Positions 15,498 to 24,201 of a stretch of 35,569 bases of DNA are shown one piece after another. Position numbers and translations under genes: made by a program. The stretch covers positions 1-35,569 of the forward strand of contig JAEZJQ010000131.1 in the NCBI GenBank assembly GCA_023436305.1, given 5' to 3'. This stretch comes from Bacillota bacterium (GTDB lineage Bacteria; Bacillota; UBA4882; UBA8346). How positions within the stretch are numbered: position 1 is the first letter of the stretch; each line of letters opens with the position of its first letter. Under the pieces are notes generated by a model that was not told the DNA's origin, ran no database searches, and was given only the letters and a program-made list of their open reading frames with translations.

Positions 15498-16528
15498 ATC
15501 GGATCAAAAAAGAAAACACCGGCACGGAATTTATCATGAATATTCGGGATAAGATGGAAGGTTTACGGCGGGTCCGTGAACAAATCAGCACGGTTATCGT
15601 CGGCCAGGATGAAATCATTGATCTGGTCTTGATTGCCTTGCTTTGTGAGGGGCATATATTGCTCGAAGGAGTTCCAGGCTTAGGGAAAACCATGATGGTT
15701 CGGGCTTTGGCCGATTCGCTATCGCTTCAATTTTCGAGAATTCAGTTCACTCCGGATTTGTTGCCGGCGGATTTGATTGGCACCAATATTGCCATTCAGG
15801 ATGAACAGGATAATTTCAAACTGCAATTTGAACCGGGTCCGGTCTTTGCCAACTTGATCCTGGGGGATGAGATTAACCGGGCTTCGCCCAAAACGCAGTC
15901 GGCCTTGCTGGAGGCCATGCAAGAACAAGCCATAACGGTTCGCGGGATAAGGTATCCGTTGCCGCGTCCGTTTCAAGTCCTGGCAACCCAAAACCCATTG
16001 GAAATGGAAGGGACTTATCCCCTGCCGGAAGCCCAGATTGATCGATTCTTCTTTAAAATATTAATGAAACAACCATCTGAAGCCGAGTTGGTGTCGATTA
16101 TCCACCGGACTGCGGGGGCTGTGGTTCCCACTGCCAAGGCCGTTCTGGATGTAGAGGAACTGCGTTCCCTGCAACAGGTGGTCCGGGAAGTGGTGGTTCC
16201 CCCTCATGTGGCCAGTTTTGCGGCCCGGTTGGTACTGGAAACCCAGCCGGACCGGGACAACGTTTTGCCGCAAATCCGGCAGTTTGTCCGTTACGGTTCG
16301 GGACCCCGGGGGGCTCAAGCCTTAATTCTGGCCGGGAAAGCCAAAGCTTTAACCATGGGCCGCTTTAACGTAAGTTTGGATGATATTCAGCAATTGGCTT
16401 GTCCGGCATTGCGCCACCGAATTGCCTTAAACTTTGACGGCCAAAATGAAGGCATCCGGGTGGATGATTTATTGCAAAATATCGTCAATAGTTTACCGAC
16501 TGATTTAACCCGTCCAACTGGAATTTAA
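15494..16528 (+). CDS. MoxR-family AAA+ ATPase
   Basis: AAA+ ATPase of 344 residues. Walker A is GVPGLGKT (59-66), Walker B LILGDEINRASP (Asp125-Glu126), sensor 1 ATQNP, and the family blocks SRIQFTPDLLPADLIG and EGTYPLPEAQIDRF are intact. MoxR ATPases act as chaperones or activators together with VWA-domain proteins. Here the DUF58 and two VWA genes follow directly. It overlaps the upstream gene by four bases. A second in-frame Met lies at residue 15, but the first ATG has GTGAGG just before it. Confidence 0.95.
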   Translation: MNRIKKENTGTEFIMNIRDKMEGLRRVREQISTVIVGQDEIIDLVLIALLCEGHILLEGVPGLGKTMMVRALADSLSLQFSRIQFTPDLLPADLIGTNIAIQDEQDNFKLQFEPGPVFANLILGDEINRASPKTQSALLEAMQEQAITVRGIRYPLPRPFQVLATQNPLEMEGTYPLPEAQIDRFFFKILMKQPSEAELVSIIHRTAGAVVPTAKAVLDVEELRSLQQVVREVVVPPHVASFAARLVLETQPDRDNVLPQIRQFVRYGSGPRGAQALILAGKAKALTMGRFNVSLDDIQQLACPALRHRIALNFDGQNEGIRVDDLLQNIVNSLPTDLTRPTGI

Positions 16529-16586
16529 GAAGTTTGAAGGCGTGCGCGCTGCGAAATTTGAAAATTATTGATAGAGAGTATTTGTT

Positions 16587-17465
16587 ATGAATAAAAAGTT
16601 GCTTACGGCGCTGGATTATCAGTTAATTAATCAATTAAACCTGGTTGCCCGAAGGCGGATGTCGGGATGGGCCTTCGGTGAGCAAAACAGCCCGGCCCGT
16701 GGGGATGGGATTGAATTTGCCGATTACCGGGAATATCAGCCGGGTGATGATATCCGGCGGGTTGACTGGGCGGTTTTTTTGAGATTGCGCCGTTTGCTTA
16801 TCCGGTTATGCGCCGAGGAAAAAGAGTTGACTTTGCTGGTGATTTTGGATATCAGCCGTTCAATGCAGTTTGGAACTCCGGACAAACTATGGCTAACGCG
16901 GCAAATCGCCGCTATCCTTGCGGGAATCGCTCTTCGTGACGGCAATCGGGCCGGAGTGATGACCATGGGTAAACAACTTGAGGAATTATTTTCGCGTGAG
17001 AATAATCAAGTATCCCTGGCCGGAGTTGTCAATGCCCTGGAGCGGATCCAACCCGTAAATAAAATTGATCCCAAGGTTTGTATCCGCCAATTTGCCTCCC
17101 GGTACAGCCGAAAATGTATGGCAGTCATGATTTCAGATTTCCTGTTTCCGGAATGGAGCCAGGTTATTACCGGACTTGCGGCGACGGGTTGTGAAAGTTA
17201 CATCATTCATATGATGGCTCCTCAGGAACTTAATCCGCCACTGTTGGGTGAAGTTACCCTGGTGGATTCGGAAAGTTTGGGTGAAATGCCTCTGCACGTT
17301 GATTATGCGTTGATTGATGAGTACCGGAAGGTATTGGATGATTTTTTACAGGATATTCGCCAGACCTGCGGCCGCCTTGGAGTTGGGTATAGTCTGGCCG
17401 TTTCCGATATTCCATTGGCCGGTATTTTACACCGGGAGCTTAGGAAAGGGGGACTATTATGCTGA
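16587..17465 (+). CDS. DUF58 domain protein
   Basis: Protein of 292 residues with the DUF58 core: GDGIEFADYREYQPGDDIRRVDW (about 39-61), the family's strongest signature, followed by a VWA-like fold whose metal-site motif is D88-I-S90-R-S92 (LDISRSM). It has no membrane helix. DUF58 proteins accompany MoxR ATPases nearly always, and their biochemical role is still unclear. The 3' end overlaps the next gene by 7 bp, which indicates translational coupling. Confidence 0.93.
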   Translation: MNKKLLTALDYQLINQLNLVARRRMSGWAFGEQNSPARGDGIEFADYREYQPGDDIRRVDWAVFLRLRRLLIRLCAEEKELTLLVILDISRSMQFGTPDKLWLTRQIAAILAGIALRDGNRAGVMTMGKQLEELFSRENNQVSLAGVVNALERIQPVNKIDPKVCIRQFASRYSRKCMAVMISDFLFPEWSQVITGLAATGCESYIIHMMAPQELNPPLLGEVTLVDSESLGEMPLHVDYALIDEYRKVLDDFLQDIRQTCGRLGVGYSLAVSDIPLAGILHRELRKGGLLC

Positions 17466-19327
17466 GCATTAGTTTCCCAATGGCCTGGTGGCTGGGACTC
17501 GCGGTGATTCCGGTCGTAATCTGCTACTTTTTGCGGATGCGTTTTCGTAAACAGCCGATATCTTCAACTTATTTATGGTCTCAGCTTCATAACGCCATAC
17601 ACGGCGCAAACCGTTTACCTTCAAGAACCATTTGGCTTTTTCTGTTACAGATTTTAATTGTTATTGCGGCGGTTTTGGCAGTAGCGGAACCAATTTGGAA
17701 GATGACTAATTATTCCAAACCCGGTGTTATCTATCTGATCGATGTCTCCGCCAGTATGGAAGCCATCGATGAAGTGGAGCCCGGCAAATGGGGTTTAAAT
17801 AACCGCCTTGATGAAGCCAAAGTTTTGATAATGGGAGAGATTGCTCAAAAACTGCCTCCGCAAACCGAGGGCATGATCTTCCTGTGTTCTTATGGGATCA
17901 TACCGCTTGGAAATCCCACCATGGATCGAAATCAGTTATTGGCCCGTTTAGATTCAGTTAAGGCGGGAAGCGCCGGTTTTAATGAAGAGGTAGTGGTTGA
18001 GGAATTGCAAACCTGGCTAATGAATCATAAAAAGTCCTGGCGGGCGGTTTTGGTTACTGATGGGGGCTTGGATTTGGGTGGCCGTAAATTGGCCGGCTTA
18101 TTTGGCGGTAATATAAAGACATTAATCGTCGGGCGCAATGATCAAAATGTTGGAGTAACGGAATTGCGTCTGTTACCGGATACGCATGAGCAGACTCAGG
18201 CCATAGCCCGGTTTCAAATCTATAATGGCTGGCCCGGCAGGCAGACCATCCAAGCCGCTTTAGAGTATAATGATCAGACCATTACCTGGGCTGAGTTGAA
18301 TGTGCCCCGAGGTATGAGCGACCAGACGATTTCATTCCCCAAACCGATTCGGCCCGGGATTTATAAAATAACGCTGGCTCAGTATCCGGATGCGCTGGAG
18401 ATTGATAATCAATTTCTTTTGGCGGTAAACCCGCCGCGACTTATTCGGGTATTATTGGTTGGCAATAATAACCCTTTCCTGCGGGCGGTTTTTGGAAATT
18501 CCCAAGTAGATTTGGTCTCGATGAAAGATTTTCCACTCGTTAACTTTAACGGCGCGGAATGGGATTTAATTGTAACCGATGGGATTCCGGTTCCACCCAA
18601 TCTGCGGTGTAATTTGCTGGCTTTCGGAGTGGCGCCTCCCGGTAAAAGGGTGATGATGGGAAAACCGGTCCATGGCCAACTGCAGAATGTTAGTTCGGCC
18701 CATGCGTTATTGCGTTTTACGGATTGGACTCCGGTTCAGGTTTCGGATGGCCGTTCTCTGAAGGTGAAATCAAGCGTTCGAGTTCTGGCCACGGTGGATG
18801 AACAGCCGGTAATCGCGGCCTGGGAGGAAGATGGCCGGCATTACGTTATATTCGGTACCGACCTATACCGGTCTGATCTTGGACTTTCCGGGGCTTTCCC
18901 GATTTTTATTCAAAATCTGTTGCAATGGTGTGTCCCGCAGGGAAATGACCCGCTGGCATATACGGTAACGGTTGGGGAAACGAAGATTTTCGCCGAACGA
19001 CCGACCTGGCAGATCATCAATATCGATAATATCGACATCAAACGTAATGGCGGCGGCAATGGTTCTTTACTGAAAATAAAACCGCTTACCGCCGGGATTT
19101 TCCGTTGGGGTCAAGGCGTGAACCGGGGTATTCTGGTGGCCAATCCACCAGCCAGTGAATTGAACATTGCGCCGCGATCACTGGATTTTCCAAAGACGGT
19201 AACCCCACTTCCGGCGGAACATACCTTGACGTATTTTTCGTTTGGAAGCTTAGCGTTGGGATTATTGCTGGTTGGATTAACCCTGGAATGGGCTTTATGG
19301 CGGGGATTACCAAAACGGAAGGAGTAG
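17459..19327 (+). CDS. BatA-like VWA membrane protein
   Basis: Protein of 622 residues. Membrane helices lie at about 8-25 and 58-76, and a last one near 597-615. The N-terminal helix pair resembles the 'BatA' N-terminal module (WWLGLAVIPVVICYFLRMRFRK). A VWA domain follows with a complete metal-site motif D95-V-S97-A-S99 (LIDVSASM). The long remainder is an extracytoplasmic region of beta type. In Bat/MoxR operons such proteins are thought to form a membrane complex acted on by MoxR. The start overlaps DUF58 by 7 bp. Confidence 0.85.
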   Translation: MLSISFPMAWWLGLAVIPVVICYFLRMRFRKQPISSTYLWSQLHNAIHGANRLPSRTIWLFLLQILIVIAAVLAVAEPIWKMTNYSKPGVIYLIDVSASMEAIDEVEPGKWGLNNRLDEAKVLIMGEIAQKLPPQTEGMIFLCSYGIIPLGNPTMDRNQLLARLDSVKAGSAGFNEEVVVEELQTWLMNHKKSWRAVLVTDGGLDLGGRKLAGLFGGNIKTLIVGRNDQNVGVTELRLLPDTHEQTQAIARFQIYNGWPGRQTIQAALEYNDQTITWAELNVPRGMSDQTISFPKPIRPGIYKITLAQYPDALEIDNQFLLAVNPPRLIRVLLVGNNNPFLRAVFGNSQVDLVSMKDFPLVNFNGAEWDLIVTDGIPVPPNLRCNLLAFGVAPPGKRVMMGKPVHGQLQNVSSAHALLRFTDWTPVQVSDGRSLKVKSSVRVLATVDEQPVIAAWEEDGRHYVIFGTDLYRSDLGLSGAFPIFIQNLLQWCVPQGNDPLAYTVTVGETKIFAERPTWQIINIDNIDIKRNGGGNGSLLKIKPLTAGIFRWGQGVNRGILVANPPASELNIAPRSLDFPKTVTPLPAEHTLTYFSFGSLALGLLLVGLTLEWALWRGLPKRKE

Positions 19328-19334
19328 TGGTCGG

Positions 19335-21506
19335 ATGTGGTGGACGAACCCGTGGTGGCTATTAGCACTGGTTTTAATTATACCACTAGTTGTTTTTAGT
19401 GGTTTTTCAATGAACCATCGGAAGCAAGCCGGTCAATCCGTTGTCCGGGACAGAAACACGGCGTCCAGCCAATATTTTTTAAAGCATTTAACCATCCTTC
19501 GGGCTACGGCCATTGTTGCGGTCATCTTAGCTTTGTCCGGCACTTACATCTTGATCCCCTCCAAGAGCCGCCAGTTGGTGGTGCTTTTCGATACTTCCTT
19601 AAGTATTGGTGAAGTTCAGGTAGAGCGTTCCCGGAAGGCGGCCTTAAAAATCATCAAGGATTTACAATCCAATGATCGGGTGGCTTTGGTTGCTTTCGCG
19701 GGCCAACCGGTGGTGATTACCTCCTGGGTCAAGCCCAGGAAAGCTGCCATGGTTTTAGAATCGGCGCTTTTAGATTCCCCCTCGCCGGAACAGACAGATT
19801 TACAAGCAGCCTTACGGATGGCTTACCGGTTATTCAAAGGAAAGAGGGGTAATCGTAGTGTCGTATTGTTCTCCGACGGCCACTCCACTACTGGCGGTGG
19901 AGTTGCTAAATTCTTAGCGGATATTCGCAATTCGGGAATTGCCGTTAATACTATTCCGGTGGCGAAAATCAACCACGGAGGGGTGGCCCGTGAATTGCAA
20001 TTGCCGGAGATGGTTCATCCGGGAGAACAGGTCCGGGCGCAATGGAAAGTGGTTGCCGATGAGCCGCAAAAAGTTATGGCCTTGGTCAAACTAGACGGCA
20101 AGGTAATCTACCGGGCTCCCGTTTTCATCGTAAATGGGGAGAATACGATTCCAATTGAGTTAGCGTCGGAAAACTCCGGGATACACCGGGTGGAAGTGGT
20201 GGCTGAAGCTTCCGACGGTAAATTAATCCCGCAATTATGCAGTGGCGGACTTTTTCAAGTACTTGGCCCGGTCCGGATTTTGGTGGTTCATGGCGATTCA
20301 GCTACCCCATTAAGTCGGGCTCTGGCCATCCAGGGAATGAAAGTTACTGATTTGGGAATTTCCCAATTTTCGGATACCGTGGAAGGGTTCGACAACTTTG
20401 GCGCCATTGTCTTGGATAATGTACCAGCGTTATATATTACTGAACACCAGCAAAACTTATTGCAAAGTTATGTAGCCGGCGGAGGCGGTTTATTAGTCAT
20501 TGGCGGCGACGCTTCGCTGGGACGCGGTGAATATTATGCCACCGGGCTTGAGGATATTTTGCCGGTACAGACGGATGCCATTGGAATCGGAGATCCAATT
20601 CATGAACCGCTGCTTAAGAATATGAACGGCCGGAGAGAGGGCCGGTTGAACCGGGATTGCCCTGAACGGATTCCCTCGATGATTCAAAAGGAAACGGCTC
20701 CCATTGGCCGTGAGTTGGTAAAAGAAGGCCGGTTCGATCCGGTGGTCCGGACTTATACTCCGAATTTAAGCGGCCTGGAATATCAATTGCCTCCCGTTAT
20801 GGGATATTTGCTGACCAAACCGAAAAATTTGGCCACTATTTACCTGGAAGTGGGAAAGGGAGACCCGTTGCTGGCAGGTTGGCGTTATGGACACGGACAG
20901 GTGGTGGTTTTTAGCAGTGATTCAGGCCGGCGCTGGCTGGCGTCCTGGTCCGGGACTCCGGTGTATAACCGGTTTTGGAGCCAACTGATCCGTTCCATTG
21001 AACGGAATTACAAGAATGATGGGTTACGGGCATCGGTGATAGCCGCGGACGCTTCGGCCCAGATCGTGGTTGAGGCTGTCGGAGCCGATAACCGGCTGCG
21101 CTCCGGTTTATCTTTAACCGGGTTTACCGGTAGCGGTTCGGGTCAAATTAACTTCCGTTTGAAAGAGACGGCTCCGGGACGTTATGAAGCCAAAGTGCCG
21201 CTTACCGGTTCGGGTATTCAGCAGTTTAATATTTATGAATACCAGTGGAACGATTGGACCATCGGCTGGGTTTGGAACCCTCCCGGAGCGGAGTTTACCA
21301 CGAACGGTCCTGATGTGTCTCTTTTAGGGCATTTGAGTGATGCCACCGGCGGGGAATTGTTGAAAATTTCGGAAGCCAAACCACCCAAGGCACATTGGAC
21401 ATGGACGCCGCTGAACTTGCAAGGTTTGCTGATAGTGATTGCCTTGTTGATATTCCTGGTTGAACTAGGCTACCGGAGCACTTCTTTTTTGGGCCATTTT
21501 TCATAA
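19335..21506 (+). CDS. Second VWA membrane protein with amidotransferase-like domain
   Basis: Protein of 723 residues, 7 bp after the previous gene. N-terminal helices at about 7-25 and 54-75, VWA domain with D86-T-S88-L-S90 (FDTSLSIG), and a C-terminal helix at about 695-715. Residues about 310-415 resemble the class-I glutamine amidotransferase-like fold found in this group (YVAGGGGLLVIGG...), without a clear catalytic triad. It is paired with the preceding VWA protein, so the two may form a heteromeric membrane complex. It is the last gene of the operon; a terminator follows at 21744. Confidence 0.85.
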   Translation: MWWTNPWWLLALVLIIPLVVFSGFSMNHRKQAGQSVVRDRNTASSQYFLKHLTILRATAIVAVILALSGTYILIPSKSRQLVVLFDTSLSIGEVQVERSRKAALKIIKDLQSNDRVALVAFAGQPVVITSWVKPRKAAMVLESALLDSPSPEQTDLQAALRMAYRLFKGKRGNRSVVLFSDGHSTTGGGVAKFLADIRNSGIAVNTIPVAKINHGGVARELQLPEMVHPGEQVRAQWKVVADEPQKVMALVKLDGKVIYRAPVFIVNGENTIPIELASENSGIHRVEVVAEASDGKLIPQLCSGGLFQVLGPVRILVVHGDSATPLSRALAIQGMKVTDLGISQFSDTVEGFDNFGAIVLDNVPALYITEHQQNLLQSYVAGGGGLLVIGGDASLGRGEYYATGLEDILPVQTDAIGIGDPIHEPLLKNMNGRREGRLNRDCPERIPSMIQKETAPIGRELVKEGRFDPVVRTYTPNLSGLEYQLPPVMGYLLTKPKNLATIYLEVGKGDPLLAGWRYGHGQVVVFSSDSGRRWLASWSGTPVYNRFWSQLIRSIERNYKNDGLRASVIAADASAQIVVEAVGADNRLRSGLSLTGFTGSGSGQINFRLKETAPGRYEAKVPLTGSGIQQFNIYEYQWNDWTIGWVWNPPGAEFTTNGPDVSLLGHLSDATGGELLKISEAKPPKAHWTWTPLNLQGLLIVIALLIFLVELGYRSTSFLGHFS

Positions 21507-21743
21507 CCCGTTTTGTTTGCCGTTTGGTGGGCCGTTCAAGTCCAAACGGCAGGATATGTTTCGCGGTGTACGGACTCCGGAACCGGAGGTTGTAAGTGAC
21601 GCGCAGCCGCGCGATGAGTGGAGCATCATCGATGCTTATCGTTGGCCTTGCACTTTTTTTCTCTGCTTTCCCGGAATCGTTGCCAACCGATGGATTTTGG
21701 TTCTCATATTTTAAAATCACGATATATGTAAATATTGAATATA

Positions 21744-21783
21744 AAAAGATCCCTGAGCCGCTGTTTCGCTCCCGGGATCTTTT
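21744..21783. terminator. Bidirectional terminator between the VWA operon and pfkA
   Basis: AAAAGATCCC (21744-21753) pairs with GGGATCTTTT (21774-21783), and an inner stem GAGC/GCTC strengthens it. It has T-runs when read on either strand, the longer one on the minus strand, so it serves pfkA best and also the plus-strand VWA operon. Confidence 0.8.
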
Positions 21784-21797
21784 CAATGATTGTTACG

Positions 21798-21909
21798 AGG
21801 AGTCTGTGCATGTAACCTTTTTAAAAACTTAAAACCATAATATATTATATTAGAATATATCACATAATACTAAATACGCTTCAAAAATCGATTATCAGTA
21901 CAGACTCCT
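21798..21909 (+). mobile_element. MITE-like element, copy 2
   Basis: 112-bp element, the most diverged copy. The ends AGGAGTCTGTGC / GTACAGACTCCT have one change that leaves a G-U pair in RNA, so the terminal hairpin is kept. It lies 5 bp beyond the pfkA stop, between pfkA and its terminator, so it is part of the pfkA 3' untranslated region. Confidence 0.75.
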
Positions 21910-21914
21910 GGGAT

Positions 21915-23000
21915 TTAATCCCCGAACTCCACCCCAATGCTCTTGGCGAATCGGACCAATTCCCCATCAGGGTTAACGGTCTTTAGTTGGCCGACGGCTT
22001 CTTCCAGGGAAACCTCCGTAATTGTGTTCCCCCGCAGGCTGACCATCATCCCGAACTTGCCGTCGCGGATTAATTCCACCGCGGCTACCCCATATCGGGT
22101 CGAAAGAATCCGGTCATATGCAATTGGACGGCCACCGCGTTGCAGGTGCCCCAAAACCGTAACCCGGGTGTCCATGCCGGTGAGTTGCCCCAATTCTCCG
22201 GCAATCTTCTGGCCGATGCCTCCCAGGCGTACCGGGTCCGGGCTGTCCTTGACGATATGGCTGACCACTACATCGCCGTTGATGGGTTTGGCGCCTTCGG
22301 CCACGACCACGATACTAAAGGTTTTCCCATGATTTCTACGTTCGATGGCTTTGGCGGCTACTTCTTTAATATCATAAGGGATTTCCGGGATCAGGATCAT
22401 ATCCGCTCCTCCGGCGATACCTGATTCCAAGGCGATCCAACCAGCGTACCGGCCCATGACCTCCAGAATCATAATCCGGTGGTGCGCTTCGGCGGTGCTA
22501 TGGAGTTTGTCAAGAGCATCAGTGGCGGTATCCACCGCGGTCATAAAGCCGAAGGTGGTGTCAGTCCCCGATAAATCATTATCAATGGTTTTGGGAACCC
22601 CCACCACTTTAACGCCCTTCCGGGCAAAATCCCGGGCACTGGTTAAGGTGCCGTCGCCGCCGATGAGGACCAAGGCGTCAATGTGGTGCATTTTTAAATT
22701 ATCAATGACCCGATCCGACATATCCAGGTATTTAATTTCACCATTTTGTTCCATTTTAAAATTGAAAGGATTGTCCCGGTTGGAGGATCCCAGGATGGTA
22801 CCACCCCGGTCCAGTATCCCCGAGACCGTGTTTGAATTCATCGTCATATAATTATTTAAAACCAGACCATGATATCCGTCTTTAAAGCCGATAACTTCCA
22901 TGCCGTATTGGCCTATCGCCGTTTTGACCACTGCTCTGAGCACGGCGTTCAAGCCGGGACAATCGCCACCACCGGTTAAAACTCCAATTTTTTTGACCAT
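21915..23000 (-). CDS. pfkA: 6-phosphofructokinase
   Basis: Phosphofructokinase, 361 residues from the chosen start; phosphorylates fructose 6-phosphate in glycolysis. Motifs in order: LTGGGDCPGLNAV (phosphate donor site), GGDGT (114-118), PKTIDNDLSGTD (136-147, catalytic Asp140), and EVMGRYAGWIA. Donor specificity in this family is read at two sites. Here Gly117 (equivalent to E. coli Gly104) points to ATP, while Lys137 (equivalent to Gly124) is the residue found in PPi enzymes. Family knowledge says the Gly/Lys pair occurs in ATP-using 'group III' enzymes. ATG at 23000 is preceded by GAGGGG at 6 bases; other in-frame ATGs lie at 23003 and 23018. Confidence 0.93.
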   Translation of the reverse strand: MVKKIGVLTGGGDCPGLNAVLRAVVKTAIGQYGMEVIGFKDGYHGLVLNNYMTMNSNTVSGILDRGGTILGSSNRDNPFNFKMEQNGEIKYLDMSDRVIDNLKMHHIDALVLIGGDGTLTSARDFARKGVKVVGVPKTIDNDLSGTDTTFGFMTAVDTATDALDKLHSTAEAHHRIMILEVMGRYAGWIALESGIAGGADMILIPEIPYDIKEVAAKAIERRNHGKTFSIVVVAEGAKPINGDVVVSHIVKDSPDPVRLGGIGQKIAGELGQLTGMDTRVTVLGHLQRGGRPIAYDRILSTRYGVAAVELIRDGKFGMMVSLRGNTITEVSLEEAVGQLKTVNPDGELVRFAKSIGVEFGD

Positions 23001-23018
23001 CATTATCCCCTCAATCAT

Positions 23019-23330
23019 TTTATTTTTCCCATAATCCCCGGCTTAATTGCTGTATAAAAAAAATTGCAATTCCATTACCTGGGGCGGATTATTGGCGCGG
23101 ATTGGAAATCCGGCCAACCTGTAATATATATTTTTCTATTCTATCAAAATTCCTGCTTTTTTAGTTAAAAATAGTTACATTTCCGGAAGGCTTGGGATTC
23201 ATAATAAAAACAAGGCATTTATGAAAAGCTGGATATAAATTCAAGGAACAGAGGCGTAAAAAACCGCTTTTAAGTTGGCGGCTCGCCCTAATTCGCATAT
23301 AAGCCATAGGCGGGAAGGAGGTGGGAACAG
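23019..23330. other. Intergenic region before the small acidic protein gene
   Basis: About 310 bp between the divergent pfkA and small-protein genes. It holds the pfkA leader, and a CATAATA box (23200-23206) that resembles the -10 of forespore sigma-G promoters; the -35 match 18 bases before it is weak. AAGGAGGTG at 23315-23323 is the ribosome site of the following gene. Confidence 0.4.
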
Positions 23331-23516
23331 ATGAGTCATGAGGATCAAAATTTAAAAAATATTGGCGATAAAAGCAAGGACAGCGAAAACGGAAGTATTG
23401 CCAACCTGGAGAATGCTGACCAGGATATGGAATTCAGTGAAATCGGGAAACCGGTGATTAATAAGAAGATTCCTAAAAATGTTCCGGGAATTGATAGCGG
23501 CCGTTGGGCGGACTGA
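23331..23516 (+). CDS. Small acidic hydrophilic protein, possibly spore-related
   Basis: Short gene of 61 codons with an excellent ribosome site (AAGGAGGTG, 7 bases before ATG). The product is hydrophilic and acidic (many Asp, Glu, Asn, Lys), without membrane helix or cysteine, and ends in NVPGIDSGRWAD. I do not recognise the family. The CATAATAAAAA box upstream, shared with the next gene, and the neighbour's resemblance to spore proteins suggest expression during sporulation (inference). It could also be an unrelated small protein. Confidence 0.6.
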   Translation: MSHEDQNLKNIGDKSKDSENGSIANLENADQDMEFSEIGKPVINKKIPKNVPGIDSGRWAD

Positions 23517-23669
23517 ATGGAATTTTTTCAGCCGTTTTTAGAAAATATTTGGGAAAATGGGAAATTCGAGCGCAGGTTGATGGAGAATTATCAAGGATAA
23601 ACAGGCCCGGCTCTTAAACGTGGAACCAAAAGCGGAATTAATTGCATTAATGCTTTGCCGTTCTTTATC

Positions 23670-23676
23670 CATAATA
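23670..23676 (+). promoter_or_regulatory. CATAATA box upstream of the Asn/Ala-rich small protein
   Basis: CATAATAAAAA, identical to the box before the preceding small gene, lies 49 bp upstream of the GTG start. It fits the sigma-G -10 pattern CATWHTA, but no good -35 stands at 17-18 bases. A short palindrome ACCCGGGT follows. Confidence 0.3.
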
Positions 23677-23724
23677 AAAAAGTACCCGACCCGGGTGCTA
23701 AAATAAAGAGGAGGAATAAGAACC

Positions 23725-24069
23725 GTGAATACACAAAACCAAAGCCAGCCGACACCGCAGAATTTTACCGCGCAAAATGCCATGGCCGCCAATGCCAAAT
23801 ATCAACAGGAAGCCGCTGGAGAATTGGCCCAATCTCCGGGACAAATCAGCCAATTTTTACTGGCCCGCTCCAAAGCCGGGTTTGAATTTGGAAACATGGG
23901 CGGAAATATGGCGGCCAAAAACGCGAACAATGCCAATGCCAACGCCAAATATGAGTTTGGAAATATGGCCAGTAACGCGAATTTGGCTAATGCCAACTTA
24001 AATCAAAACTCGGAATTGAACCAATCCAACGGCCAAGTGAGTCGGATTTTGGCGCAACAATCCCGGTAA
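23725..24069 (+). CDS. Asn/Ala/Gln-rich repeat protein, candidate gamma-type spore protein
   Basis: 114 residues, start GTG at 23725 with AGGAGG 10 bases before it. The protein is extremely rich in Asn, Ala and Gln, has no cysteine and is built from repeats: [FY]EFGNM at 53-58 and 76-81, NAKY at 23-26 and 73-76, and S-x-GQ-[IV]-S-x-x-L...S-[KR] at 37-50 and 101-114. Gamma-type small acid-soluble spore proteins have this composition, repeats and Glu-Phe sites (TEFASE in Bacillus) cut by the germination protease. Homology is not shown, only resemblance. Followed by a strong terminator. Confidence 0.7.
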   Translation: MNTQNQSQPTPQNFTAQNAMAANAKYQQEAAGELAQSPGQISQFLLARSKAGFEFGNMGGNMAAKNANNANANAKYEFGNMASNANLANANLNQNSELNQSNGQVSRILAQQSR

Positions 24070-24124
24070 TCCAATTCGGGTCGGTTTCCCCGTTTTTAGG
24101 GTAAATTTTCCGGAAGGCACATAT

Positions 24125-24184
24125 AAAAGCGGTGTAATTAATTTATTAGTTATCATCCTATGAATTACACCGCTTTTGGCCTTT
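24125..24184. terminator. Bidirectional terminator between the spore-like gene and the LysR gene
   Basis: AAAAGCGGTGTAATT (24125-24139) and AATTACACCGCTTTT (24163-24177) form a perfect 15-bp stem with a 23-base loop. T-runs on both strands suit the two convergent genes. Confidence 0.85.
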
Positions 24185-24201
24185 TTATGGGGAATACCGT
24201 T

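Larger units (their letters stand above)
21507..21914. other. 408-bp intergenic region between convergent genes
   Basis: Holds a bidirectional terminator (21744-21783) and MITE-like copy 2 (21798-21909). The part from 21507 to 21743 has several overlapping open frames on both strands, but none has a ribosome site or recognisable sequence, so no gene is called. Confidence 0.55.

Noticed and set aside
21295..21786. 163-codon minus-strand frame overlapping the end of the second VWA gene
   Set aside because: It is antisense to a clear gene, passes through the terminator, and its sequence looks like random translation.
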